In this document: one piece after another, positions 8,276 to 18,045 of the stretch
Position numbering within the stretch: position 1 is the stretch's first letter
Layout of the letters: every line of letters begins with the position of its first letter
Assembly: GCA_002787775.1 (NCBI GenBank)
Contig: PCUW01000040.1
Location: 1-64,000 of the forward strand
Length of the DNA: 64,000 bases
Reading direction: 5' to 3'
Origin: Bdellovibrionales bacterium CG12_big_fil_rev_8_21_14_0_65_38_15
GTDB lineage: Bacteria; Bdellovibrionota; Bacteriovoracia; Bacteriovoracales; Bacteriovoracaceae
Position numbers and translations under genes: made by a program
The notes under the pieces: generated by a model
Databases searched by the model: none
Told to the model about the DNA's origin: nothing
What the model saw: only the letters and a program-made list of their open reading frames with translations

Positions 8276-9070
8276 ATGCGTTTTAAGATTTTTTCATTAC
8301 TAATGGTTTCTTCTCTTTTGACTGGCTGTATGTCTGAAGGACAACTCAAAGACAAAATGGCTAAAGTCTTAGCTGAAAATCCAGAAGTCTTAACTCAAGC
8401 GATTGAGAAAAACCCAGATAAATTTGTAACTAGTCTTCAAAAAGCTATTAAAGATGCGCAATCAACAATGGCTAAGAGAAAAGAAGAAGAAGAAAAGAAG
8501 CAATTTGAAGAGTTTTTCGAAAACCCTCTAAAGCCTGAAATTAATAAATCAATGGCTTCAGTTGGTTCTGAAGGCGCTCCAATTGTCTTGGTTGAATATA
8601 GTGACTTTGAATGTCCATTTTGTAAGCGTGGTTACGATACTGTAAACCAACTGCTTGAGCGTTATAACGGCAAAATTCAATTTGTTTATAAGCATCTTCC
8701 ACTTTCATTCCACGCGAATGCTATGCCAGCAGCTCAATACTTTGAAGCTTTAAAACTACAAAGCGATAAATTGGCTTTTGCTTTTCATGACAAAATTTTC
8801 GACAACCAAGGTGCTCTTAAGAATGGTGAAAAATTCTTAAAGAAAATTGCAAAAGAAGTTGGCGCCAATATGACCAAGCTTGAAAAAGATATCAAAAGCG
8901 AAGTTGTTCAAAAGCGTATTGCTGAAGATCAAGCTGAAGCAGCTCAGTTTGGCATTCAAGGAACTCCTGGTTTTGTTATCAACGGTGTACCAGTTAAGGG
9001 TGCTTATCCTGTTGATGAGTTCGAAAGAATTATTGAAGAACTTAAAAAACGTGGAAAATTAGAAATCTAA
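8276..9070 (+). CDS. DsbA/Com1-family thioredoxin-fold lipoprotein
   Basis: Lipobox LTGC, 'VEYSDFECPFCKRGYDTV', 'GIQGTPGFVINGVPVKGAYP'. Confidence 0.9.
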   Translation: MRFKIFSLLMVSSLLTGCMSEGQLKDKMAKVLAENPEVLTQAIEKNPDKFVTSLQKAIKDAQSTMAKRKEEEEKKQFEEFFENPLKPEINKSMASVGSEGAPIVLVEYSDFECPFCKRGYDTVNQLLERYNGKIQFVYKHLPLSFHANAMPAAQYFEALKLQSDKLAFAFHDKIFDNQGALKNGEKFLKKIAKEVGANMTKLEKDIKSEVVQKRIAEDQAEAAQFGIQGTPGFVINGVPVKGAYPVDEFERIIEELKKRGKLEI

Positions 9071-9097
9071 GACGCAAGGCCCAAATTAAAAATCTTA

Positions 9098-9126
9098 AAG
9101 CCCTTCTGAAAAGAAGGGTTTTTTTT
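9098..9126 (+). terminator. Rho-independent terminator
   Basis: AGCCCTTCT-GAAA-AGAAGGGTTTTTTTT. Confidence 0.9.
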
Positions 9127-9205
9127 ATCAATTAGGCCTTGTCAGGCCGCAAAAAATGAGCAACCATTCTAGTTAACCATTCACACATTTTTCATGGAGA
9201 GACAC

Positions 9206-9484
9206 ATGAACCGTAAAGACCTTATCGAAAGCGTACTAAGCGACAAAAACCTTTCACATCTTACTAAAAAAGATGCTGATAACTTCGTTGCATCACTAAT
9301 TGAAACAATCAAGAAGACTGTTAAAAAAGGTGAAGACGTATCTCTAGTTGGTTTCGGTACTTTCACAAAAGCCAAGCGCGCTGCACGTATGGGCGTAAAT
9401 CCTTCAACTGGCGAGAAAATTAAAATCAAAGCGAAAACTTTGCCAAAGTTCCGCCCAGGGAAGGCTTGGAAAGAATTAATGTAA
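9206..9484 (+). CDS. HU/IHF-family DNA-binding protein
   Basis: 'MNRKDLIESVL...VGFGTFTKAKRAARMGVNPSTGEKIKI'; RBS GGAGAG before ATG 9206. Confidence 0.95.
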   Translation: MNRKDLIESVLSDKNLSHLTKKDADNFVASLIETIKKTVKKGEDVSLVGFGTFTKAKRAARMGVNPSTGEKIKIKAKTLPKFRPGKAWKELM

Positions 9485-9510
9485 TTCTTTAACCATCAAG
9501 GATGATGGGT

Positions 9511-9541
9511 GAAGCCCTGACTTAGGTCAGGGCTTTTTTAT
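9511..9541 (+). terminator. Rho-independent terminator
   Basis: AGCCCTGAC-TTA-GGTCAGGGCTTTTTTA. Confidence 0.9.
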
Positions 9542-9772
9542 TTGAAAAATATCTGATTAATAGAGTTGGGGATGGTGCCAAACTGTCTACTTTTTGACGG
9601 TAAGCATTTGTCAGGTGGTAGAAGCTGCCGATTTTGCAAAATAAATCGGAAGAAAGTGCCACAATTATTACCTCCCCCTTGAAGGCGCTGCATATGGAAT
9701 GTATAATTTTTGACGTAGGGGCGGAAAAAAAATCTCTACAAGCCTTTAACCAACCATGGATGGTGGACTAGT

Positions 9773-10312
9773 ATGGCAGAAGCCGAAGAACTCGCAGGAA
9801 AACCCTCGGGTCAATCATCAAAGAATCCTTTATTAACCATCTTGGTTTTAGCCAATACTTTATTAGTGTTAGCAGTTGGATATTTCCAATGGCAAACACA
9901 TCAAAAGATAAATAGTACTCCTAGTGTTCAAGATATCGTCGCTGCTGAAATGAAAAAAAATGTTGGTGAAGATGGACAGGCATTAGAGGGGCAAGCTGTT
10001 GAACAAGATGGAATTTTATTTCCACTTGAAGGCTTTACAGCCAACCTTGCACAAGGTGATGGGCCAAGAAGATTTGTTCGTCTCAATGCAGTTTTAAAAT
10101 TAAGTAAAGATAGTAGTGAAAAAGAAGCGCAGGCTAGAAAGCCTCAAATTCGTGACACTATTATTAGTACGTTAAATTCAAAGCGCCCCGAAGATTTATT
10201 GCAACTCGAAGGGAAAGCTTTTTTAAAAGAAGAGATTAGAAGTGCCATCAATGCTTTTTTAGTTGATGGCCGTGTTATTGATGTTTTTTACGTCAATTTT
10301 CAAATTAATTAA
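9773..10312 (+). CDS. fliL: Flagellar basal body-associated protein FliL
   Basis: N-terminal TM, FliL-like periplasmic domain, position immediately before fliM. Confidence 0.88.
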   Translation: MAEAEELAGKPSGQSSKNPLLTILVLANTLLVLAVGYFQWQTHQKINSTPSVQDIVAAEMKKNVGEDGQALEGQAVEQDGILFPLEGFTANLAQGDGPRRFVRLNAVLKLSKDSSEKEAQARKPQIRDTIISTLNSKRPEDLLQLEGKAFLKEEIRSAINAFLVDGRVIDVFYVNFQIN

Positions 10313-10365
10313 GCCCTTTTCTCAGGAAGAGACAGGGTGGCATGAGATCCCAGGAGGGGATGAAT

Positions 10366-11367
10366 ATGGCCCAAGTACTAAGTCAAGACGAAGTCGACGC
10401 CCTATTAAACGCTGTTAACGATGGCGATGCTGATGATCTTCTAGATGAAGGTGGAGCAGGTGGATTTGGCGCTGATGAAGAAGATGACAATATTCAGACC
10501 TATGATCTTACCAACCAAGACCGCGTTATTCGTGGTCGAATGCCGATTCTTGAAATCATCTACGAAAGATTTATCAGAAGTTTCAGAGTTTCACTCTCAA
10601 ACTCACTGAGAAAAATTTCAACTATCTCGATGATCTCAACCGATCTTCTAAAGTTTGGTGAATTCGTTAACACACTTCCGATTCCAAGTTGTATGTGTAT
10701 CATGCGCTTCAACGAACTAAGAGGCCCTGCGCTTTTAGTTTTTGAAAGTAAGCTTGCTTACGCCATCATCGATTCATATTTTGGCGGAACAGATCGTCCA
10801 TTTACGAAAATTGAAGGAAAAGAATTCACTCAAATTGAATTGTCTTTCATGAAAAAAGTCATGGATATGGCCATCTCTGATCTTGAAGAGTCATGGGCGC
10901 CAGTTCATAGAATTGATGCTCAATATTTACGTACTGAAATTAACCCACAATTCGTTGGTGTTGTTCCTCCATCAGACGTGATTATCGCTACAACTCTTGA
11001 AGTTGAATTTGAAAGTGCTTCAGGCACCATCATGATCGTTGTTCCATATTCAACGATTGAACCAATTAAGCAAAAGCTTTCAAGTAGTTTTCAAACTGAT
11101 AACGACATGGCCGATAGTATTTGGACTAAGGCCATGAATGAACACATTAAAGATGCTCGAGCCACTCTTGTTGTAAAACTTGGAGAAGCAGAGATGACAG
11201 TGGGAGACCTTGTGACTCTTGAGAAGGGAGATATTATTCCTCTTAATCAGGAAGCATCAGGCGAAGTCACACTTGCCGTTGAAGGTGTGGAAAAAATGAA
11301 ATGTTTAATCGGCGTGCATAAAGGCAACCGTGCAGTACAAGTAACTAAACTCATCAGTAGAGATTGA
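10366..11367 (+). CDS. fliM: Flagellar motor switch protein FliM
   Basis: 'VLSQDEVDALLNAV' CheY-binding N-terminus, FliM core; ATG at 10366 (or 10360) downstream of AGGAGGGG. Confidence 0.97.
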   Translation: MAQVLSQDEVDALLNAVNDGDADDLLDEGGAGGFGADEEDDNIQTYDLTNQDRVIRGRMPILEIIYERFIRSFRVSLSNSLRKISTISMISTDLLKFGEFVNTLPIPSCMCIMRFNELRGPALLVFESKLAYAIIDSYFGGTDRPFTKIEGKEFTQIELSFMKKVMDMAISDLEESWAPVHRIDAQYLRTEINPQFVGVVPPSDVIIATTLEVEFESASGTIMIVVPYSTIEPIKQKLSSSFQTDNDMADSIWTKAMNEHIKDARATLVVKLGEAEMTVGDLVTLEKGDIIPLNQEASGEVTLAVEGVEKMKCLIGVHKGNRAVQVTKLISRD

Positions 11368-11379
11368 TAAGGGGATCAT

Positions 11380-11778
11380 ATGGAGAACGAAGTGGGTCAA
11401 AATTCAAATGAAGGAAAAAAACCAGGACTACGCGCCATTGATGATCTAGAGCGTGTTCAGGTTCAAGAGATAGCCGACGAAATTCGCGCCGGTGATGATG
11501 CTCTTAATAAACTTAAAGTTCAAAACCTAGACTTTATTCTAGATATTCCACTCAAAGTAACAGTGGAACTTGGAAGAACATCGATCATTATTAAAGATCT
11601 TCTTCAGCTTGGTCAGGGTTCTGTTCTCGAGCTTGATAAGCTTGCAGGTGAACCATTAGAGATTTTAGTGAATGGAAAACTCGTCGCCAAAGGCGAAGTT
11701 GTTGTGGTGAATGAAAAGTTTGGTATCCGCCTTACAGATATCATTAGCCCAATCGAACGTATCGAAACTTTGAAATAA
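11380..11778 (+). CDS. fliN: Flagellar motor switch protein FliN
   Basis: SpoA domain '[57 protein letters not shown]'. Confidence 0.97.
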   Translation: MENEVGQNSNEGKKPGLRAIDDLERVQVQEIADEIRAGDDALNKLKVQNLDFILDIPLKVTVELGRTSIIIKDLLQLGQGSVLELDKLAGEPLEILVNGKLVAKGEVVVVNEKFGIRLTDIISPIERIETLK

Positions 11779-11807
11779 GTCCCAGCATTTTTGGGAAAGG
11801 ACAGAAG

Positions 11808-12965
11808 ATGAAAGCCTTACGCTTAACACTAGCACTGATCACCGCTCTTCCATTGTTGGCCATGGCAGCAAATGGCATGACAAAAATTGAGGATATCGCT
11901 TACACACCTCAAGCAGAGGGTGGACGTGGAAGTGTCATCATCAAGCTTGCTTCCCCCATTAACGAAATCCCAGAGCTGACAATTAAAGACAATATGGTTC
12001 AGGTTTCAGTTCCTGGTACATTTGTATGGCCAAAAATTGAAAAAAATATCTCTGTCGGCAGTGCTGATGCAACATTGATGGCTTATCAGTTCAACAAAGA
12101 CCTTGTACGCGTAAGAACAGTTCTTCCTTACTCTCTACAAGGTCGTGAAAAGCAGGTTAGCCTAGTTGTAGGTGAAAACTCTGTAGAACTAACTTTTCCT
12201 GTAGAACAATCAAGAAAGACAGCTTCTGCTCCAATAGCAGCCCCAAAAGCTAAGAAAAATTCAGATCAAAATTACGATACAAAATATTTAGAAAAGCTTC
12301 TTTCTGATAAAGAGCTTAAGCAAATTGCCGCAGAAGCTAATAATAGAATTGAGCTTAAGGCCGGTGACAAAAAAGCGGTGTCGGCCCAGGCTGCAAACCA
12401 GCAAGATGAGGTCAATGTGACCCTTTCTGCGACTGATAAAGACGTCAACGCCCCGTTTTCTATTGCTAACTACCTTGGCAAGTTTGTTGCTTTCTTAGGA
12501 TTAGTGCTCTTGGTGTTTTACGCCGCAGCAACCTTAATGAAGAAGGGTGTTTTGAAAAAAGGGAAGCTTGGATTTTTAAACTCTACAAAACCTGTTGAAG
12601 TTCTTTCAACAACTTTTATTGGTCCTAAGAGAAGTGTTCTAACGATTAAAGCTAATGATCAGATCTTTTTAGTTGGCTCATCTGAATCAGGTCTGCAACT
12701 TATCTCTGAGCTTAAAAATCCGGCAGGATTTTTAAAAGAAGGCGAAAGAAAAATCGCTGGCGATAATTTCGATACACAATTAAGAACAACTCCAGAAAAA
12801 GAGTTTCGTTTAAAAGAAACTGTTTCAGCAAACCGCGAAGCAGCAGCAAGTGATTTGAATCTTGATAGTTTTCTTGATTCAAAAACAACTTCAAAAGTAA
12901 AAGATAAGGTCAGATTTTCTGATCAAATTAAAAGTAAAGTTAAAAACTTAAAGCCACTTCAGTAA
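11808..12965 (+). CDS. fliO: FliO-like protein with large N-terminal AMIN-like domain
   Basis: Signal peptide, beta-rich AMIN-like region, single TM and short cytoplasmic FliO-like tail; between fliN and fliP. Confidence 0.75.
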   Translation: MKALRLTLALITALPLLAMAANGMTKIEDIAYTPQAEGGRGSVIIKLASPINEIPELTIKDNMVQVSVPGTFVWPKIEKNISVGSADATLMAYQFNKDLVRVRTVLPYSLQGREKQVSLVVGENSVELTFPVEQSRKTASAPIAAPKAKKNSDQNYDTKYLEKLLSDKELKQIAAEANNRIELKAGDKKAVSAQAANQQDEVNVTLSATDKDVNAPFSIANYLGKFVAFLGLVLLVFYAAATLMKKGVLKKGKLGFLNSTKPVEVLSTTFIGPKRSVLTIKANDQIFLVGSSESGLQLISELKNPAGFLKEGERKIAGDNFDTQLRTTPEKEFRLKETVSANREAAASDLNLDSFLDSKTTSKVKDKVRFSDQIKSKVKNLKPLQ

Positions 12966-12974
12966 GAATTGGCG

Positions 12975-13757
12975 ATGGTAAAGGATACCTTTGTGACTTA
13001 TAAAGCAGGAAGCTTAAGCACAATCATAAAACTTCTAACCTTTGGGCTTGGAAGTTTTTTTGCGTTAAATGCACAAGCTCAAAACACGGCCAGCCTTCCT
13101 GGCATCGCCGTTAATTTCGGACAAGGTGCAGACCTTGTCGATACTCTAGAAGTCTTAGGATTATTTACTGTTTTAACATTGGCACCAGCCGTATTAATTC
13201 TGTGTACATGCTTCACAAGAATTATCGTTGTTCTTTCATTTATGCGCCAAGCGATTGGTACACAAAACCTTCCACCAAACCAACTTCTTATTGGCTTTGC
13301 CATGTTCCTTTCAGTTTTCGTGATGCAACCAACGGGAAAATTAATTTGGGAGCAAGCAGTTCATCCGTATATGGAAAGAAAAATCTCAACAGCTCAAGCC
13401 GTTGATAGAATTGAAATTGGTCTTCGCGCATTTATGAGTAAGCAGACAAGAAAGTCTGATATCCAATTATTTTATGATGTAACTGGAGAGGCAGCAGCTC
13501 AAACTGTTGATGATGTTCCAATCCATTATTTGATTCCAGCTTTTATCATCAGTGAATTAAAGACAGCCTTTCAAATTGGCTTTTTACTTTATATTCCGTT
13601 TTTGATTCTAGATATGGTTGTCGCCTCGGTTCTTATGGCCATGGGGATGATGATGTTACCTCCTGTTGTGGTTTCACTTCCGTTTAAGCTTTTACTCTTT
13701 GTTTTGGTTGATGGTTGGCAGTTAGTTACGGGTTCAATTTTGAGATCATTTCACTAA
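12975..13757 (+). CDS. fliP: Flagellar export protein FliP
   Basis: 'LFTVLTLAPAVLILCTCFTRIIVVLSFMRQAIGTQNLPPNQLLIG', 'MGMMMLPPVVVSLPFKLLLFVLVDGWQLV'. Confidence 0.98.
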   Translation: MVKDTFVTYKAGSLSTIIKLLTFGLGSFFALNAQAQNTASLPGIAVNFGQGADLVDTLEVLGLFTVLTLAPAVLILCTCFTRIIVVLSFMRQAIGTQNLPPNQLLIGFAMFLSVFVMQPTGKLIWEQAVHPYMERKISTAQAVDRIEIGLRAFMSKQTRKSDIQLFYDVTGEAAAQTVDDVPIHYLIPAFIISELKTAFQIGFLLYIPFLILDMVVASVLMAMGMMMLPPVVVSLPFKLLLFVLVDGWQLVTGSILRSFH

Positions 13758-13767
13758 GGGGTGAGTT

Positions 13768-14046
13768 ATGGGCTTTGACGCTTTTACAGAAGTATCTAAT
13801 CAGGCCATTAAGGTCACTCTTTATATTGCATCACCAATGCTTATTGGAGCTCTTTTAATTGGTATCATGGTTTCAATTTTTCAAGCGGTAACTCAGATCA
13901 ACGAACAAACGTTATCGTTCATCCCTAAGATCGTTGTTATCGTTGGAGCTTTAGTTATCTTCGCTCCATGGATGAGTGAGACTTTAACCAGCTTTACTAA
14001 AGACTTGATTATTAACATTCCTGCCATGGTTGCAGTAGGAAACTAA
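13768..14046 (+). CDS. fliQ: Flagellar export protein FliQ
   Basis: 'AIKVTLYIASPMLIGALLIGIMVSIFQAVTQINEQTLSFIPKI'. Confidence 0.97.
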   Translation: MGFDAFTEVSNQAIKVTLYIASPMLIGALLIGIMVSIFQAVTQINEQTLSFIPKIVVIVGALVIFAPWMSETLTSFTKDLIINIPAMVAVGN

Positions 14047-14064
14047 AAAAGGAGAAGACTAGCC

Positions 14065-14844
14065 GTGCTTAATATCACAGTTACCGACATGCAGGTTCTT
14101 GTGGCTTTTTGGTTAACGTTTACTCGTTGGCTTGCGGTTATGTTTCAAATTCCTTTATTTGATAATTTATCTGTTCCAACAATTGTTAAAGTGCTTGGAA
14201 CTCTTGTCATTACTTACGCCTTTTTTCCATTCGTTCAACAAAGTGTTCTTGCAGATGTAAAACTTTATGGACCTGATGCCTTTTGGTGGTTAACAGCTTT
14301 TCATGCGATCGCTGGATTGATCATCGGCTTTCTCGTTAAAAGCATCATGCTGTTATTTACAGCAGCTGGTAGCATGATTACTCAACAAGTTGGTTTTTCG
14401 GCTATCCAATATTTTGACCCTCAAAGTGGTGGTCAAGCGGGTCCATTCGAAAAGCTCATTCAGTGGACAATCCTTATTATGGTTGTAAGCTCTGGTGCAC
14501 TTCTTCCAATGTTTAAAGGCATCACATTAACGTTCTTTAGTATTCAGGCGTCTTCGATTGGTAACCTTTCAACATCGCCAGACTTCTTTGTTTATTTTTT
14601 TAAATCATTATTCATGGGAGCTCTATTACTTTCAGCCCCGCTAATTTTTATGAACCTTCTTATCAATAGTATTTTAGGAATTGTTTCAAGATCAGTTCCT
14701 CAAATGAATATCATCATGGTCAGTTTCGTGGTGAACATTGGAATGGGATTATTAGTTTTTGCAGCTACTTCGAATGAATTTTTCCAAGTAGGTTTTAAAT
14801 TATATACAGAAAGACTGGGCGATTGGTTCCAGTTTGTTAGTTAA
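14065..14844 (+). CDS. fliR: Flagellar export protein FliR
   Basis: FliR topology and position between fliQ and flhB; GTG start. Confidence 0.95.
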   Translation: MLNITVTDMQVLVAFWLTFTRWLAVMFQIPLFDNLSVPTIVKVLGTLVITYAFFPFVQQSVLADVKLYGPDAFWWLTAFHAIAGLIIGFLVKSIMLLFTAAGSMITQQVGFSAIQYFDPQSGGQAGPFEKLIQWTILIMVVSSGALLPMFKGITLTFFSIQASSIGNLSTSPDFFVYFFKSLFMGALLLSAPLIFMNLLINSILGIVSRSVPQMNIIMVSFVVNIGMGLLVFAATSNEFFQVGFKLYTERLGDWFQFVS

Positions 14845-14858
14845 CGTAAAGGAATAAA

Positions 14859-15956
14859 GTGGCAGACGATTCCGATCAGGATGAAAAGACCGAAGAGCCC
14901 TCCGCCAGAAGGATTGAAGAATCCCGTAATAAAGGCGAAGTTGCTAGCTCAAAAGAGCTAAGCAGTGTTCTTGTGCTCGCCGGAACAGCTTTTGCTCTTA
15001 TTTTGTCACTTTCTTATATTTGGGAGAGTTTCGAATTGTATATGGAATGGTTATTTAACCAAGATCTAGCCATTCTTTTTGGTAATCCAAAAGCTTTTCA
15101 AGCATTTGTTGAAAAGAGTGCGATGACTGGATTTAAGTGTGCCATGCCAATCATGCTGGCCAGCGCTTGTGTAGGTGTTTTCGTCAATGTTGCACAGGTT
15201 GGACCTTTATTTGCTGCTGAAGCTTTAAAATTTGATCCAGAAAGAATTAATCCTATTAGTGGATTTAAGAAATTGTTCTCGATGAAAAGTGTGGTTGAAG
15301 CGATTAAAGGAATTATGAAGTTTATCTTTCTTTTATCGATTATTTATATGTTTATGAAAGATCGCTTGATTAGTTTTAATGGATTTCTTCATACTGACTT
15401 TGTCGCAGGTTTTTCTTATGGGAAAGAAATTATTGTTCAACTAACTTTCTTCTTGTTAATCGGGTTATTGATCATCGCGATTGCTGATTTTGCTTATCAA
15501 AAATATAGCTACAGAAAGAAAATGATGATGACTAAAGAAGAAGCTAAGCGCGAACATAAAGAGCAAGATGGCTCTCCTGAAGTTAAACAGCGTATTAAAG
15601 CTCTTCAAAGAGAAATGAGTCAAAAGAGAATGATGTCTGATATTCCAAAAGCAGATGTTATCATCACTAACCCAACTCATATCTCAATTGCTCTTCGCTA
15701 TGATCCTGAAACTATGATTTCACCAGAAATCATTGGCAAAGGTGCTGATAATGTTGCTTTTAGAATTCGAGAAATTGCCAAAGAACACAACATTCCTTTA
15801 GTCGAGAATGTTCCTTTAGCAAGATCACTTTATAAAACAGTAAAAGTGGGACAACCCGTACCACGTGAAATGTATAAAGCAGTGGCAGAAGTTTTAGCTT
15901 TTGTCTTTAGATTAAAAAGAAAGAAAAAGGCTTTCTCGCAGGAAGCGAGATATTAA
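14859..15956 (+). CDS. flhB: Flagellar export protein FlhB
   Basis: 'DEKTEEPSARRIEESRNKGEVASSKEL', autocleavage motif NPTH; GTG start. Confidence 0.98.
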   Translation: MADDSDQDEKTEEPSARRIEESRNKGEVASSKELSSVLVLAGTAFALILSLSYIWESFELYMEWLFNQDLAILFGNPKAFQAFVEKSAMTGFKCAMPIMLASACVGVFVNVAQVGPLFAAEALKFDPERINPISGFKKLFSMKSVVEAIKGIMKFIFLLSIIYMFMKDRLISFNGFLHTDFVAGFSYGKEIIVQLTFFLLIGLLIIAIADFAYQKYSYRKKMMMTKEEAKREHKEQDGSPEVKQRIKALQREMSQKRMMSDIPKADVIITNPTHISIALRYDPETMISPEIIGKGADNVAFRIREIAKEHNIPLVENVPLARSLYKTVKVGQPVPREMYKAVAEVLAFVFRLKRKKKAFSQEARY

Positions 15957-15968
15957 AAGGAATAAGCT

Positions 15969-18044
15969 GTGAATAAGTTTTTCGAGCGTTTTAAATTCCT
16001 CAACGAAAATAGTGACCTTGCCGTAGCGATAGGTTTGCTACTCGTTATGGTGGTGATGATTGTTCCAATCCCACCATTACTACTTGATCTTTTGGTTGCT
16101 GCTTCGTTAGCAATTGCGATTCTTGTGATGCTTGTTTCTGTGTATACAAAGCGTCCATTAGACTTCTCAACTTTTCCTTCAGTCCTACTTGTAACAACTT
16201 TATTTAGATTGTCTTTAAACGTAGCTTCAACTCGTAATATTCTTCTTCGCGGTGGTAGTGAGGGAACAGCGGCTGCTGGTGAGATCATTCGCTCGTTTGG
16301 TGAGTTCGTTGTTGAAGGGAATTACGTTGTTGGTATCGTTGTTTTTATCATCCTCGTCATCATTAACTTTATCGTGATCACTAAAGGTGCTGGTCGAGTC
16401 GCTGAAGTTGCAGCCAGATTCACCTTGGATGCTATGCCTGGTAAACAAATGGCGATTGATGCTGATTTGAATGCTGGTCTCATTAATGATGAACAAGCAA
16501 AAAAACGTCGTAAAGAAGTCGCAGAAGAAGCAGATTTTTATGGTTCTATGGACGGTGCTTCGAAGTTCGTTCGCGGAGATGCCATTGCCGGTATCATGAT
16601 CACCGCGGTGAATATTGTGGCAGGTATCATTATTGGTGTTTCTCAAAATAATATGGATTTTTCTCAGGCCGCCGAAACATTCACTCTACTAACAGTAGGT
16701 GATGGTCTGATTTCACAAATTCCAGCACTAATTATTTCTGTTGCCGCCGGTATTATCACCACAAGAAATACTGAAGATACCAATCTAGGAGATCAGGTAA
16801 GTAAACAATTTAGATTGCATCCAAAAGCCTTATACGTTGCAGGTGCGGTTTTATTTGTTTTCGCTATGATACCAGGGCTTCCACAACTTCCATTCATCGC
16901 TGTTGGTCTCATGCTGTGCTTTGGCGCCTACAGAATGGAACAATGGAATGAAGATGATATTAAAAAGGCATCAGTAGCGAAAACAGATGAGAAGAAAGCA
17001 ACTCCTGAAAATCTCGAAGATCTCCTTACTCTTGAGTTAGTTGAGCTAGAAGTTGGATATGGCTTAGTCAATCTTGTTGACTCAGAGCAAAATGGTGATT
17101 TACTTGAAAGAATTACTCATATTCGCAAACAGTTCGCTTTAGACTGGGGAGTTATCATTCCTTCTGTTAGAATTAAAGATAACCTCGAGCTTAAGCCCGG
17201 TGGTTACAGCGTTAAAATCAAAGGAATTGAAGTGGCGCGCGGTGAACTTATGTCCGATCATTTTATGGCCATGGACCCTGGCTCAGTGATCGAAAAAATG
17301 GACGGAATTGAAACAGTTGAACCTGTCTTTGGTTTACCTGCTGTTTGGATTACTGAAGATCAAAGAGATGATGCTCAATACAATGGGTACACTGTCGTTG
17401 ATCTTTCAACCGTTGTTGCAACTCACTTAACTGAAATATTAAAAACAAATCTTCATGAACTCTTTGGTCGCCAAGAACTTGTTCGTGTTCTTGATAATTT
17501 CAAAGAGCATTATCCAAAAGTGGTTGCGGATCTTGTGCCAGATATTTTACCACTTGGAATTGTCTTAAAAGTGATTCAAAACCTTTTAAAAGAAGGCGTA
17601 TCGGTTAGAGATCTTCGTACCATTCTTGAAAGCTTAGCTGAGTATGGTGGAACAACAAAAGATCCAGACTCACTGACTGAAAATGTTCGCCAATCACTTT
17701 ACAGAACAATTACTGAAAGTATTCGTAGTGAACAAGGTGATATTCCAATCTTTACTCTTGATCGTAAGATTGAAGAAAGTATTGCTGGAAATATTATTCA
17801 AGACGGAGCTAATCAACAGCTTTCTCTTGATCCAAAAATCACTCAATCAATCTTGGCTTCTCTAAATGAAAAAATTGAAGAAGCGACAGGAATGGGCGAG
17901 AAGATGGTTGTGCTTTGTAGCCCAGTTATCCGTCATCACTTTAAACGATTAACAGAGAAATTTATCCCAAATCTCGTTGTCATTAGTCACAACGAGCTTA
18001 GCCCTGATACTCATATCAGATCTCTTGGAACGGTGAGGTTGTAA
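15969..18044 (+). CDS. flhA: Flagellar export protein FlhA
   Basis: 'SEGTAAAGEIIRSFGEFVVEGNYVVGIVVFIILVIINFIVITKGAGRVAEVAARFTLDAMPGKQMAIDADLNAGLI'; GTG start. Confidence 0.98.
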   Translation: MNKFFERFKFLNENSDLAVAIGLLLVMVVMIVPIPPLLLDLLVAASLAIAILVMLVSVYTKRPLDFSTFPSVLLVTTLFRLSLNVASTRNILLRGGSEGTAAAGEIIRSFGEFVVEGNYVVGIVVFIILVIINFIVITKGAGRVAEVAARFTLDAMPGKQMAIDADLNAGLINDEQAKKRRKEVAEEADFYGSMDGASKFVRGDAIAGIMITAVNIVAGIIIGVSQNNMDFSQAAETFTLLTVGDGLISQIPALIISVAAGIITTRNTEDTNLGDQVSKQFRLHPKALYVAGAVLFVFAMIPGLPQLPFIAVGLMLCFGAYRMEQWNEDDIKKASVAKTDEKKATPENLEDLLTLELVELEVGYGLVNLVDSEQNGDLLERITHIRKQFALDWGVIIPSVRIKDNLELKPGGYSVKIKGIEVARGELMSDHFMAMDPGSVIEKMDGIETVEPVFGLPAVWITEDQRDDAQYNGYTVVDLSTVVATHLTEILKTNLHELFGRQELVRVLDNFKEHYPKVVADLVPDILPLGIVLKVIQNLLKEGVSVRDLRTILESLAEYGGTTKDPDSLTENVRQSLYRTITESIRSEQGDIPIFTLDRKIEESIAGNIIQDGANQQLSLDPKITQSILASLNEKIEEATGMGEKMVVLCSPVIRHHFKRLTEKFIPNLVVISHNELSPDTHIRSLGTVRL

Positions 18045-18045
18045 G

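Noticed and set aside
9605-9640. Possible sigma-28 -10 element (GCCGAT) upstream of fliL
   Set aside because: No TAAA at the expected -35 spacing; the GCCGAT is part of the dyad.
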